Positions 51,135 through 60,800 of a DNA stretch of 64,000 nucleotides are shown in pieces. Each line of letters starts with the position of its first letter. Positions within the stretch are counted from its first letter, which is position 1. Position numbers and translations under genes: made by a program. The stretch is taken from the NCBI RefSeq assembly GCF_025370755.1, contig NZ_JAMXFC010000003.1:186001-250000 (forward strand), read 5' to 3'. Source of the DNA: Laspinema sp. D2d (GTDB lineage: Bacteria; Cyanobacteriota; Cyanobacteriia; Cyanobacteriales; Laspinemataceae). The notes below the pieces were generated by a model, which had not been told where the DNA came from, ran no database searches, and saw nothing but the letters and a program-made list of their open reading frames with translations.

Positions 51135-51905
51135 ATGAATAAAAAGAGGGCTGAGGTTGGAGATATAACCGAAAATTTGAGATCAGATATCAAGATCAAT
51201 GAACCCGGGATTGACAATTTTAGGCCACCTAGAGACAGGCACAGCTTACGCGATCGCCTTACGGGATTATTCCCTCTGATGATGACCATCTATCTCCCCA
51301 CCTTCATCATTCTGTTGCTGGTCCGACAGCAAAATCGAGTTCCCATTTATCATCTGATCGGTGACCCCGCTAAAATTGCCGATTGGCCTTTTTATTTGGG
51401 AATGATCACCCGATTGGGCATTTTATTATGGTGTGCTACTGCTGCTATTTGTCTGTTTACTGCCCTTTATCTCAAACCCTTGAATCCCTCTTTAAAACAT
51501 CAACAATTTATCTTGTATTCGGGTATAATCACCACAGTCTTAATGCTGGATGATTCTTTTCAGTTTCATGAGGAAGTCTTCCCCACTTATTTCGGCATCT
51601 CAGAAAAAATAGTTTATTTGACTTATGTGAGCCTGGTGGCCCTGTACCTGATGAAATTTTATAAAATCATCTTAAATACCCGCTATTTAGTGTTTTTGGG
51701 GTTAGGGTTTGTCTGCTTTGCCTTGTCAATGTTGCTGGATATGCGGGCCATTATAGATTTAGTAAAAATGGGACTGATCTATGATCGCGATCGGGCGCTA
51801 TTAGAAAATGGATTTAAGCTGTTTGGGATTGTGAGTTGGTGTACTTATTTTTCCTTAACCTGTAAAGAACAGATTCAACAAGGAATTCACCGTTTCCAAT
51901 CCTAG
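51135..51905 (+). CDS. Multi-pass membrane protein, function unknown
   Basis: A 256-residue protein. A hydrophilic N-terminus of about 45 residues is followed by about six hydrophobic segments (for example LMMTIYLPTFIILLLV, LGILLWCATAAICLFTALYL, YLVFLGLGFVCFALSMLL). The segment LDDSFQFHEEVFPTYFG holds several acidic and His residues between spans, which could bind metal. It resembles uncharacterised integral membrane proteins of cyanobacteria; no family is assigned. An AGGT ribosome-binding site precedes the ATG. It stands alone. Confidence 0.72.
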   Translation: MNKKRAEVGDITENLRSDIKINEPGIDNFRPPRDRHSLRDRLTGLFPLMMTIYLPTFIILLLVRQQNRVPIYHLIGDPAKIADWPFYLGMITRLGILLWCATAAICLFTALYLKPLNPSLKHQQFILYSGIITTVLMLDDSFQFHEEVFPTYFGISEKIVYLTYVSLVALYLMKFYKIILNTRYLVFLGLGFVCFALSMLLDMRAIIDLVKMGLIYDRDRALLENGFKLFGIVSWCTYFSLTCKEQIQQGIHRFQS

Positions 51906-52215
51906 TTTAAAGGTCAGGACTAAACGGGTTTGGAGGAGTTTAACCTGACCCCTAAAGTTGTTTCCAGGGTGGACATTGTTCAGCAGGGAACGGGATGCGC
52001 CAGCAGAGGCGATCGCGACTTTTATCCAAACTCATGTCTAACTGTAGAAGCCCGAGAAACAAACTGTTTAAAGCAGGATATCCCTCTTCTGTCCAACTGA
52101 GTTGAAAGTCTGAATCCCTTGTTGCCTAAAACGATGCAAAATCGTTAATTGGCCTTAAAAGGAAAGAAGTCGGGCCTCTCCTCCATTTTGGAAGAATTTA
52201 AGTCCATTTTTTATA
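51906..52215. other. Intergenic gap between convergent genes
   Basis: Separates two convergent genes. No gene, clear terminator or repeat was recognised here. Confidence 0.4.
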
Positions 52216-54897
52216 TCATTTAAAACTTTTGGGACCAGTTTTCTGATACTTAATCCCAATTCCAACCAAAATTAACCCTAAGAAAAATATCGCCATCCAG
52301 GTAATTACTAAAACCCCTAACTGTACCGAAGGGGGAATAAACTCACGCAATCGGGACCAAGTGGCGAAAATATTTCCCTGCATCAAGGCGGAAATCCCAT
52401 ACAATAATTGAACTTCTACTCCTTCTGGTCCTAATTCAATCCCCCGTCTAATAGCGGTTTCCCCTTGTCGCGGATGCCAACCATAGAGATTCACAAACCC
52501 TAAATAAGCATAAGCATAAGGATTTTTTGAATCCAGTTGAACCACCCGTTCAAAAGCAGAGATGGCCCCCTTCACATCCTGCTGCAAAACTTGACTAAAG
52601 GCTAAATTGTAAGCCAATTCTACATTTTCTGGATCTTTTTGTAAGCGATACTCTAGGGATTTCTCGGATTGAATTAGATAATCTTGAATGGGGTCATATT
52701 GATTCACCCGTCCTATGTCATCAAAAATAAACTCTAACGCCTTTGGTCCTTGGGGTAATGCGGCAGCAAGCGATCGCAATTGCGTACTCCAATCTAGTTC
52801 CGGTGCTGGAGTCGCTTTTGCTGCGGGATTGATGGCGATCGCCACCCGAGGCACATCAATCTCCTGAGTTTCCCCAGTTTTTCGATTCAAATAAGTCGCT
52901 GCCAAAGTATAAGTTCCCGGGGTCATATCCGCTGGCGGTAACATTGCCATCCGTTCTATCACTTTCGCCTGTAACGGTGGCGTTACCGCTTGTAGCTCAC
53001 CTTTACCAATCCCATGATCATGGAACCAAGACTCACGCAACGAGGGAGATGCTGCGGGACTCTGTAACTGCCAAGTTAAGATCACCACTCCATCCCGCAA
53101 CGAGTCCCAATCTCCCGTCCATTCATAACTCACTGGAACCGGCACACCCGGAGGAGATTCTGCGGGAACTGTCACACGCTCAAGAGTGAGAATCGCTGGA
53201 TTTGCAGATGCCTCGCTTGCCTCAACTGTAACCATCGGCAGACGATGATGATACAAATTGAGGGTACTGTCATCCGGTAACGGCCAACTTGCTTGTATAT
53301 TAAATTCCCCGCCAGTTTCTACAAGTGCGGCGATCGCCGCTTGTGCCTCCGTCGGGACCGAACCCTGATTTCCCGTCTTGGTCAAAAACCAATCCAGCGA
53401 TCGCGCATCTTGTGCAACGTGCGATCGCCTTGTACCCACCTGCCTACCATACACTTGAAACTGTTGCAAATTCCCATAATAATTCAAATTATGCTGATTA
53501 ATCATTGGCGTCGAAGGTAACACCCCCAACGTTGACCGTAAATAGGGAGTAGTTTCCATAATTTCTGCGATCGCCTCTCGATGGGGCCAATCCGGTCCCC
53601 GATAAGCATGACGAGAGGTCACAATATCGGGATGCCACTGATAAACCGGCCACAGATTGCCCAAAATCAACACCAGCGCCGCACTACAAGTTCCCCACCG
53701 CACCCATTTTCCCCAATGGGTGGGAAACAGCATCAATCCATAAGCTAACACCAGAGAAACAACCGGCAGATAAGGTAAAACATACCGAAAATCTTTATTC
53801 AGAATTAAAGAAAATAAGACATAAGACCCGACCCAAAAAATGGCTAACCATTTGAATGGAGAATTAAAATGGGTTCTCCAAACTGGATTTTGCAACTCTG
53901 CCTTTAACGGAGTCAAGTGGCGATCGCCTCGTGAACGCCACCAATAGAACACAAATCCAGCAATGGGAACCACCAGAAACGGCCAGGATACATGATGCGG
54001 GAGTTGTTTTGCATAAAATGTCCAAGCGGGAAGAGTATAAATGGCCGGGTCACCTTCAACCACTGCCGCCTGAATTGCCGCCCGTTGACTACCTGTAAAC
54101 ACCAGTAACCAATTGGTACGATACCAGGGATACATTACTAACCCCGTCACGAAAGCCGCCACCATTAACTGAAGGAATCTGACCCAGCGCCGGTCTTTAA
54201 TTGTACTCACAATCACCCAAACCAGAGGCGTGATGAGAAAGAATAAAGCGCTTTGTTTAATCAGTAGGGATAATCCGACCGATAATCCCAAGACAATAGC
54301 CCAAAACCAAGCTTGATAAGCGGGAGAATTCAGAAAAAAAGAAATATCATGTTGAGGCGGCTTTTCTGAGGTAAAACCAGCCAATTCTAACAGTTCCGTG
54401 ACCTTCCATCGGGTTAGAGAATAAAAAGAAAAAGTAACTACAGCAGTCATGGGAAAGTCTAGGAGAAAATCCAGACGGGCATGATATAAACCGGGAAACA
54501 TCAAACATAAAGCTGCCGCCCAAACACCTATTTTGGGGGTAAACAGCAATCGACCTAAACCATAGACTGAAGGGAGTAAAATGGCGCTAAAGAAGAGGTA
54601 AACTAGGGTGGCGCGATCGGCCTCGATCCCAAATAAATTGTGAAAAAATGCGGTCATGATGTAAGTCCCCGGGGGCATTTTAGAGGACAGTAACCATAAA
54701 CTACGCCACCAATCTCCCGAAAACCATTGGGGGGTTTGTAATGCCTGCCAGTAGTTTAAGGCCCCGGTTAGATAATCGGCCTGATCCCAAGAGGGAATGG
54801 AGCGATCAAGAGCAAACCAGAGGCGATCGCAAAATGCCCCTAGGAACCATAACCCGGCGATCGTCAACCAACCGTGATGTTTTTGATAGTTCTTCAC
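52216..54897 (-). CDS. GT39/ArnT-like membrane glycosyltransferase with C-terminal TPR
   Basis: An 893-residue protein. The N-terminal part is a multi-span GT-C glycosyltransferase of the PMT/ArnT type, with an acidic motif in the first loop (RSIPSWDQADYLTGALNYW) and about ten spans to residue 420. A soluble periplasmic-type beta region follows (about 500-680). Next are TPR-like repeats (AYNLAFSQVLQQDVKGAISAFERVVQLDSKNPYAYAYLG). A final membrane span and a basic tail end the protein. Such enzymes transfer sugars from polyprenyl-phosphate carriers on the outer face of the membrane. It starts with GTG after AGGAGG. The TPR and C-terminal span are unusual for the family. Confidence 0.82.
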   Translation of the reverse strand: MKNYQKHHGWLTIAGLWFLGAFCDRLWFALDRSIPSWDQADYLTGALNYWQALQTPQWFSGDWWRSLWLLSSKMPPGTYIMTAFFHNLFGIEADRATLVYLFFSAILLPSVYGLGRLLFTPKIGVWAAALCLMFPGLYHARLDFLLDFPMTAVVTFSFYSLTRWKVTELLELAGFTSEKPPQHDISFFLNSPAYQAWFWAIVLGLSVGLSLLIKQSALFFLITPLVWVIVSTIKDRRWVRFLQLMVAAFVTGLVMYPWYRTNWLLVFTGSQRAAIQAAVVEGDPAIYTLPAWTFYAKQLPHHVSWPFLVVPIAGFVFYWWRSRGDRHLTPLKAELQNPVWRTHFNSPFKWLAIFWVGSYVLFSLILNKDFRYVLPYLPVVSLVLAYGLMLFPTHWGKWVRWGTCSAALVLILGNLWPVYQWHPDIVTSRHAYRGPDWPHREAIAEIMETTPYLRSTLGVLPSTPMINQHNLNYYGNLQQFQVYGRQVGTRRSHVAQDARSLDWFLTKTGNQGSVPTEAQAAIAALVETGGEFNIQASWPLPDDSTLNLYHHRLPMVTVEASEASANPAILTLERVTVPAESPPGVPVPVSYEWTGDWDSLRDGVVILTWQLQSPAASPSLRESWFHDHGIGKGELQAVTPPLQAKVIERMAMLPPADMTPGTYTLAATYLNRKTGETQEIDVPRVAIAINPAAKATPAPELDWSTQLRSLAAALPQGPKALEFIFDDIGRVNQYDPIQDYLIQSEKSLEYRLQKDPENVELAYNLAFSQVLQQDVKGAISAFERVVQLDSKNPYAYAYLGFVNLYGWHPRQGETAIRRGIELGPEGVEVQLLYGISALMQGNIFATWSRLREFIPPSVQLGVLVITWMAIFFLGLILVGIGIKYQKTGPKSFK

Positions 54898-55139
54898 CCG
54901 CCAAAATCCTCCTAATTTTTATGGATAGTTTAGAAATCGCCACCCGGAACGCTGTAGATACATCAGGGTACTCCAAATTCCCTTCTACTCAGCAGTAATC
55001 CTCACCGGATTCTATGCTAGATTGCCACTTGTATCATGGTGACCACCGATGGCAGACCCCATAAATCAAATTTTCCTTTCCCCGATTTCTGTTCCGTCTG
55101 CCAGAAATTTTATTGAGTCTCTTGAGTTATCGTTTCTTC

Positions 55140-55589
55140 ATGGTTAAATCTTTTATGGTCAACTTCCGTCTACTCTCGATCCTTCCTGCCACCGCCTTGG
55201 CGATCGCGATGAGTGCAGCCAGCGTGAGTGCTCAAAATATGTACAACCCCATCCGGTTGCCATCCAGTAATGAAATCACAGATACCTTATCTGACAAAGA
55301 TATTCCCACCGGACAAGGTGGATTTGCCCGGGATTATATTGTCACCTTACAACCGGGGGATCAAGTCGTGATCGACCTCCTCTCCGATAGTTTTGACAGC
55401 ATTGTTACAATGATCGGACCGAATGGGATGACGATCGCCGAGAATGATGATGGCCCCGATGGTACCACCAACTCCCTCTTATTTTCCCGAATCACTGAGG
55501 CCGGGAATTATATCGTGCGGGTCCGAGCCTTTGGCGAAGGGGGCTTAGGAGAGTTTAACCTCAAAGTCACTCGTCTTCGCCCTATCTAA
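55140..55589 (+). CDS. Secreted PPC-domain-like protein
   Basis: A protein of about 150 residues with a Sec signal peptide (basic start, then LLSILPATALAIAMSAASVSA, likely cleaved near AQN). A single beta-rich domain of the bacterial pre-peptidase C-terminal (PPC) type follows (RDYIVTLQPGDQVVIDLLSDSFDSIVTMIGPNGMTIAENDDGPDGTTNSLLFSRITEAGNYIVRVRAFG). PPC domains usually sit on secreted proteases; here the domain stands alone, so it may bind a partner or the envelope. The start among 55113 (TTG), 55140 (ATG) and 55155 (ATG) is uncertain. Confidence 0.8.
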   Translation: MVKSFMVNFRLLSILPATALAIAMSAASVSAQNMYNPIRLPSSNEITDTLSDKDIPTGQGGFARDYIVTLQPGDQVVIDLLSDSFDSIVTMIGPNGMTIAENDDGPDGTTNSLLFSRITEAGNYIVRVRAFGEGGLGEFNLKVTRLRPI

Positions 55590-55707
55590 ATTTTTCCTGG
55601 GGCGTAAACACGAATGTAGCAACATTTATTGCGCCCCAAAAAATATTTCAAAAAACCCTTGCCAATTCCAGAAATGTTTGCTATGTTAGTTAAGCATGAA
55701 AAAACAA

Positions 55708-55780
<73 letters not shown>

Positions 55781-55786
55781 TAACGT

Positions 55787-55828
55787 AAAGCGCTGAAATC
55801 CTTAAAAATTAAGGGTTCAGCGCTTTTT
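55787..55828 (+). terminator. Intrinsic terminator after tRNA-Phe
   Basis: AAAGCGCTGAA-TCCTTAA pairs with TTAAGGG-TTCAGCGCTTT in a long stem with a short A-rich loop and ends in a five-T run. It lies 7 bases after the tRNA. Confidence 0.9.
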
Positions 55829-55989
55829 ACTATTCAGGGAAAGAACCCTACATAACGTCCCTCGAATAGATGCCGCAGACCCTTTTCAGAAGGATCCCTA
55901 ATCACCACCCGAGAATAACCTCACGCTAAAATTCAAGCCATCACGCTGGAAATGATGCCAGAACGATTAAGCTAGAGGATGCACCGGAT

Positions 55990-56442
55990 ATGAGTGACAA
56001 CTACAGAATTTATCTCGATGCTTGTTGCCTGAACCGTCCCTTTGACGACCAAACCCAGACTCGCATTGCCTTAGAAACCCAAGCTATCCTCGCTATCTTG
56101 AATCAATGCGAATCTGGACAATGGCAACTCATCACTAGCGCCGCTTTAGATGCAGAACTCGATCAAACTCCCGATTTGGAAAAACGCAAGAATGTCAAGG
56201 CAATCCTGAGATTTGCTAAAATTAAGGCGATCGCCAGCCCATCCATAGAAAACCGTTCGATAGAACTTGTCAAATTAGGCTTCTCCAGCTACGATGCCAT
56301 CCACCTTGCCAGTGCCGAACGAACTCGTGCCGATATATTTTTATCCACCGATGACCGGCTGATTAAGAAAGCCAAAAGAAATATTCAACTAATTCACGTA
56401 CCCATTGATAATCCTGTTCAATGGCTACTAAACGTTACTTAA
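55990..56442 (+). CDS. PIN-domain (VapC-like) putative toxin nuclease
   Basis: A 150-residue PIN domain with the N-terminal acidic motif IYLDACCLNRPF, a middle TSAALDAELDQ and a C-terminal SSYDAIHLASA and LSTDDRLIKKA. These supply the conserved Asp/Glu residues that bind metal in PIN RNases. A GAGGA ribosome-binding site precedes the ATG. The small downstream gene overlaps or directly follows it, suggesting a two-gene toxin-antitoxin module with the partner unusually placed after the toxin. Confidence 0.82.
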   Translation: MSDNYRIYLDACCLNRPFDDQTQTRIALETQAILAILNQCESGQWQLITSAALDAELDQTPDLEKRKNVKAILRFAKIKAIASPSIENRSIELVKLGFSSYDAIHLASAERTRADIFLSTDDRLIKKAKRNIQLIHVPIDNPVQWLLNVT

Positions 56443-56459
56443 CAACCCTTAACAGAACA

Positions 56460-56696
56460 ATGACTCACACTCAACAAGAAATTATTAAAAAAGGATACCA
56501 AGCTTTAATCGACTCATTAGGAATTGTCGATACTATTCGGTTTATTCAATACTTTAGCCCGGGACACGGTGACTATACCCAAGAGCGGCATCAATGGCTA
56601 GAAAAGATGTCATTAAACGATATTTTTTTAGCGATGAAACAGTCCGAGGAAAATGATAATAATCAATATGATGAAATCATCGGCGATGAAGAGTAA
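56460..56696 (+). CDS. Small protein paired with the PIN gene (putative antitoxin)
   Basis: A protein of about 79 residues (MTHTQQEIIKKGYQALIDSLGIVDTIRFIQYFSPGHGDYTQERHQWLEKMSLNDIF...). It is acidic at the C-terminus and helical. I recall similar proteins beside this PIN subtype. An in-frame ATG at 56421 would add 13 residues and overlap the PIN stop. An antitoxin role is an inference from pairing, size and charge. No DNA-binding motif is obvious. Confidence 0.65.
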   Translation: MTHTQQEIIKKGYQALIDSLGIVDTIRFIQYFSPGHGDYTQERHQWLEKMSLNDIFLAMKQSEENDNNQYDEIIGDEE

Positions 56697-56802
56697 AGCA
56701 TATTCAGAAAAAAGGGTAGAAATTTAGTCATGACCTATCTTCCTCTACAGGAATGGTGATGATTTCCGGCGGACAGTTTCCGGACCTCACCACCCACCCT
56801 GC

Positions 56803-57030
56803 CTAAATTAGGGAACGATAGTGAGAGAGTTCGCGGGTTACTTCTTCCGCCATCTGATGACGCAGAGATAAAGGTAAAATCACTTCCCCATTCGGTCGCC
56901 AAGACCTTAAGCGCATTCGCACATTAATATCCCCCTCGCGAATCCAGGCTCGATAATAGGCATCGGTCTCACTGCGGTTTGCTAAAACTTGCAACGCTGC
57001 CGTGCGATCGCTGCTAAAACAGTTACTTTT
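56803..57030 (-). pseudogene. Truncated WYL-domain regulator (C-terminal remnant)
   Basis: The reverse frame from a stop at 57031-57033 reads about 75 residues (FSSDRTAALQVLANRSETDAYYRAWI and NVRMRLRSWRPNGEVILPLS). I recognise this as the C-terminal end of cyanobacterial WYL-domain transcription regulators, some of which sit beside CRISPR loci. The N-terminal HTH and the WYL core are missing, and no ribosome-binding site precedes the remnant. No CRISPR array is present in the window. Confidence 0.5.
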
Positions 57031-57464
57031 TCAAATCATTTCATAACAGAGGGATAGCCCTGCCTAGGCGGAAATGATCAGGGTTTAACCGATATTTTGA
57101 TATAAAGTGCGTTAATGGTTTTATTCATCAAACCCTGCCGGTATTCTCCTACAGACGGTTATGTATCCTGCTGTTGAATCCGTTGTTTTAGGATAGGTTT
57201 TAGAGAGTTGAGAGGATTCCATTATCCACCGGGATATCACCTGTGCGCTTCTCTTCCTCTGGTGTATGGACAATCGGGGAGGAGGGGTCTATCCTCTAGG
57301 AAATATCAGCGCTGTAGCGGCGGTTCATGTTGAGGATTGACTGCTGACTCTCTGCGGTGTCACTTGGGTTGAATCTAGGATTAAATCACCCATTCGCGGG
57401 TTTTAACCCTTTGATTTGACCGATCGCCTCCGATGGGGTGCGCTGAAATTTACTGTTTTTCCAG
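57031..57464. other. Upstream region of the second NRPS operon
   Basis: No gene or strong promoter pair is evident. It separates the WYL remnant (divergent) from the NRPS gene and presumably contains the promoter of the latter. Confidence 0.4.
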
Positions 57465-60400
57465 ATGACCCCCATGGAATCCAACTTTTTCAACTCTCCC
57501 TTAACCCCCGTACCGGATGCATTAAATCTCTCTCCCGAGACAGATGTATTTGTATTTCCTACCTCTTTTGCTCAACAGCGATTGTGGTTTATTGATCAGT
57601 TTACTCCCGGTCATTCTTTCTATAATGTCACCACAGCATTGCGGTTAACGGGAGAGGTGAATTTAACCGCTTTAACCGCTACGTTTACCGCCATTGGTAA
57701 CCGTCATGAAGCCTTACGGACGAGGTTTGCATCAGTGGAAGGGGAACCTGTCCAGGTGATTGCACCGGAGGCGGAAATTCCTCTGAATTGGGTAGATTTA
57801 AGGTCGTTTCCCCCCGATGAACAATTCGCCGAAGTCCAAAGATTGGCGGGGGTGGAATCGGAACGGGGATTTAATTTATCTACCGGCCCTTTAATGCGGG
57901 TGACCCTGTTGCAATTAGGGGAATTGGAGTGGATTTTACTGCTGAATCTGCACCACATTATTTCTGATGATTGGTCGATGGGGGTGTTAATTCGCGAATG
58001 GGGAGAAATTTATGGGGCATTGGTGGTAAATCGCCCGATTAATTTGCCGGAATTACCGTTACAATATGCAGATTTTGCGGAATGGCAACGGGAGTGGTTT
58101 CAAGGGGATATTTTAGAGCAGCAGTTAAGCTATTGGAGGCAGCAATTACGGGGCCTGATTCCCCTGAGTTTAGCCGGAGATTTCCCCCCTGAACCCCAGC
58201 CTAGCTATCAGGGAAGCAGTCAACAAATTGAGCTATCTCCCGCCCTGACCCAGGGGTTAAAACGGTTATCCCAGGAGGCGGGAGTTACTTTATTTATGAC
58301 CCTGTTGGCGGGGTTTCAACTGCTGTTATCACGCTACAGTCAGCAGGATGAGGTGACCGTGGGTTCCCCCATTGCCAATCGCAACCGCAGCGAAATTGAG
58401 GGGTTAATTGGGTTTTTTGTGAATAGTGTGGTGTTGCGGACCGATGTCTCGGGAAATCCCACGGTTCGGGAGTTGTTGGCGCGGGTGCGAGAGGTGACGT
58501 TAGGCGCTTATGCTCATCAAGATTTACCGTTTGAAAAGGTGGTAGAGGCGTTACATCCGGACCGGGTTTTGAATGTTCATCCCCTGTTTCAGGTGGTATT
58601 TAATTTACAAAATGCACCGATGGAGGAGTTGGAATTGCCGGGATTAATCGTGAGTTCTATGAATTTAGGGGTGAAGACAACCCGGTTTGATTTAGAGGTG
58701 CATTTGTGGGAAGCATCGGACAGTTTTAGAAGTGTTTATGGTCAGGATTGGCAGCATCAGGATAGTCTCCGAGGGTTGGTGATTTACAATACAAATAGAT
58801 TTGAATCAGGGACGATCGCCCAAATGTTAGAACAGTTTAAAAATTTGTTAAAAAATATCATCAAATCTCCCGATAAGTGGATTGAACAGTTAGAATTAAT
58901 CAGTGATGCGGAACGGGACCGAATTGTAATTGAATGGAATCAGACTCAAGCAGATTATCCGGTAGAAACGGCAATTCATGTGCTATTTGAGGCCCAGGTA
59001 GGGGCAAATCCCCAGGCAGTGGCAGTGACAATAGATGGGGAATCTTTGACTTACCAGGAACTAAATCAGCGTAGCAATCAATTGGCCCATTATTTACAAC
59101 AATTAGGAGTAAGTTCCGAGGAGTTGGTAGGACTTTGTGCGGCGAAGTCGCTAGATACCATTGTAGGAATGTTAGGGATTTTGAAGGCGGGGGGTGCTTA
59201 TTTACCCTTAGACCCCACCTATCCCAGCGATCGCCTGAATTGGATGATGGCAGATGCGGGAGTTCGTCTGTTGCTGGTTCCGGACCACTTACGGGGTCAA
59301 TTTCACGGGTTTGGGGGGGTGATAGTGGGAGGCGATCGCGACAGGCAGGCAGTCACCCGGGAACCTGTGGAGAATCTCCCTCACTCCCCCGGTGGTAGTC
59401 GCCTTGCTTATGTGATTTATACCTCTGGTTCGACAGGAACACCGAAAGGCGTGGCGGTTCCTCACAAGGCGGTGAATCGACTGGTTTTGAATACTAATTA
59501 TATCAATATAACTCCGAAAGATACCCTTGCTCAAGTCTCAAATCTCTCCTTTGATGCCGCAACGTTTGAGATTTGGGGGGCTTTGCTCAATGGCGCTCAC
59601 TTAAAGGGAATTAGCACAGAAATTACCCTCTCTCCTCATGATTTTGCCCGGGAATTGCGACAGCAAAAGATTGATATTTTATTCTTAACTACGGCCTTAT
59701 TTCAGCAGGTGGTCCGAACGGTTCCTCATGCATTTCAGTCGCTGCGTTGCTTGCTATTTGGAGGAGAAACTGTTGATCCCCGGTGGGTAAAAAAAGTGCT
59801 AAACCAGGGAATACCACAACAGTTGATCCATGTTTATGGTCCCACTGAAAATACCACATTTTCGACTTATTACCCGATAGAAGCAATGCCGGAACAGGCG
59901 AGTTCTGTCCCCATTGGTAAAGCAGTGGCGAATACAGAACTTTATTTGTTAGACCCGCACTTGCAACCTGTCGCCGTTGGCATTCCCGGAGAATTATACC
60001 TGGGTGGGGAGGGACTGGCAAGGGGTTACCTGAATCGTCCGGACTTAACTGAGGAACGGTTTATTTCAAATCCGTTTGGGAAACCGGGAACGCGACTTTA
60101 TAAAACTGGGGATTTAGCGCGATATAAACAGGATGGGAATCTGGAGTTTTTAGGGCGAATTGACCATCAAGTGAAGATTCGCGGGTTCCGGATTGAATTA
60201 GGAGAAATTGAGGCGGTTCTGTGTCAATATTCCGGGGTTGCAGCAGCAGTGGCGATCGCCCGCGAGGAGATACCCGGAGAGAAAGAATTGGTTGCCTACG
60301 TTGTTCCCCATGACCCGGAGGGGAAATCTTCTCCCCTGAAAATTAGCGAATTGCGGCGGTTTTTGCAAGAAAAATTACCCAGTTATATGATACCCACCGC

Positions 60401-60800
60401 TTATGCGGTTCTGGAATTGTTACCTTTGACACCAAATGGAAAAATTAATCGCCAAGTCTTACCTGAGATAGATACAGCATTCCAGGAGTTACTGGAGAAT
60501 TATGTAGCCCCTCGAACTTCGGTGGAAGAGGTGCTGGTGGACATTTGGAGGCAAGTTTTGGGGAAACCGCAGGTGAGTGTTTATGATAATTTCTTTGAGT
60601 TGGGAGGACATTCTCTCCTGGCAACTCAACTCATTTCGCGGATTCGTGACGGATTGAAAATCGAGTTACCTGTGAGTCAGTTATTTGAAGCACCAACGGT
60701 AGCGAGTTTAGCCAATTATATTGAAACCGTATGTTGGGCGGCAAAATCGCCAAAAATACCCAACTTTCATGAGGAAGAGAGAGAAGAGGTAGAGTTTTGA
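57465..60800 (+). CDS. NRPS module C-A-T (Ile-type specificity)
   Basis: A 1111-residue single module: C (about 30-480), A (about 500-1000) and T (Ser1050 in GGHSLLATQ). The C motif reads HHIISDDWS (163-171), with Asp where the HHxxxDG glycine normally is. Alignment of the A pocket to GrsA gives DAFFLGVTFK, which I recall as an isoleucine-type code in cyanobacterial peptides. There is no inserted domain between A8 and A9, unlike the first cluster. It begins directly with a C domain, which may be a starter C that acylates the first residue, so a lipopeptide is possible. Its stop overlaps the next gene by 3 bases. Confidence 0.92.
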   Translation: MTPMESNFFNSPLTPVPDALNLSPETDVFVFPTSFAQQRLWFIDQFTPGHSFYNVTTALRLTGEVNLTALTATFTAIGNRHEALRTRFASVEGEPVQVIAPEAEIPLNWVDLRSFPPDEQFAEVQRLAGVESERGFNLSTGPLMRVTLLQLGELEWILLLNLHHIISDDWSMGVLIREWGEIYGALVVNRPINLPELPLQYADFAEWQREWFQGDILEQQLSYWRQQLRGLIPLSLAGDFPPEPQPSYQGSSQQIELSPALTQGLKRLSQEAGVTLFMTLLAGFQLLLSRYSQQDEVTVGSPIANRNRSEIEGLIGFFVNSVVLRTDVSGNPTVRELLARVREVTLGAYAHQDLPFEKVVEALHPDRVLNVHPLFQVVFNLQNAPMEELELPGLIVSSMNLGVKTTRFDLEVHLWEASDSFRSVYGQDWQHQDSLRGLVIYNTNRFESGTIAQMLEQFKNLLKNIIKSPDKWIEQLELISDAERDRIVIEWNQTQADYPVETAIHVLFEAQVGANPQAVAVTIDGESLTYQELNQRSNQLAHYLQQLGVSSEELVGLCAAKSLDTIVGMLGILKAGGAYLPLDPTYPSDRLNWMMADAGVRLLLVPDHLRGQFHGFGGVIVGGDRDRQAVTREPVENLPHSPGGSRLAYVIYTSGSTGTPKGVAVPHKAVNRLVLNTNYINITPKDTLAQVSNLSFDAATFEIWGALLNGAHLKGISTEITLSPHDFARELRQQKIDILFLTTALFQQVVRTVPHAFQSLRCLLFGGETVDPRWVKKVLNQGIPQQLIHVYGPTENTTFSTYYPIEAMPEQASSVPIGKAVANTELYLLDPHLQPVAVGIPGELYLGGEGLARGYLNRPDLTEERFISNPFGKPGTRLYKTGDLARYKQDGNLEFLGRIDHQVKIRGFRIELGEIEAVLCQYSGVAAAVAIAREEIPGEKELVAYVVPHDPEGKSSPLKISELRRFLQEKLPSYMIPTAYAVLELLPLTPNGKINRQVLPEIDTAFQELLENYVAPRTSVEEVLVDIWRQVLGKPQVSVYDNFFELGGHSLLATQLISRIRDGLKIELPVSQLFEAPTVASLANYIETVCWAAKSPKIPNFHEEEREEVEF

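Noticed and set aside
56803-57030. CRISPR locus suggested by the WYL remnant
   Set aside because: No repeat-spacer array or cas gene is visible anywhere in the window.
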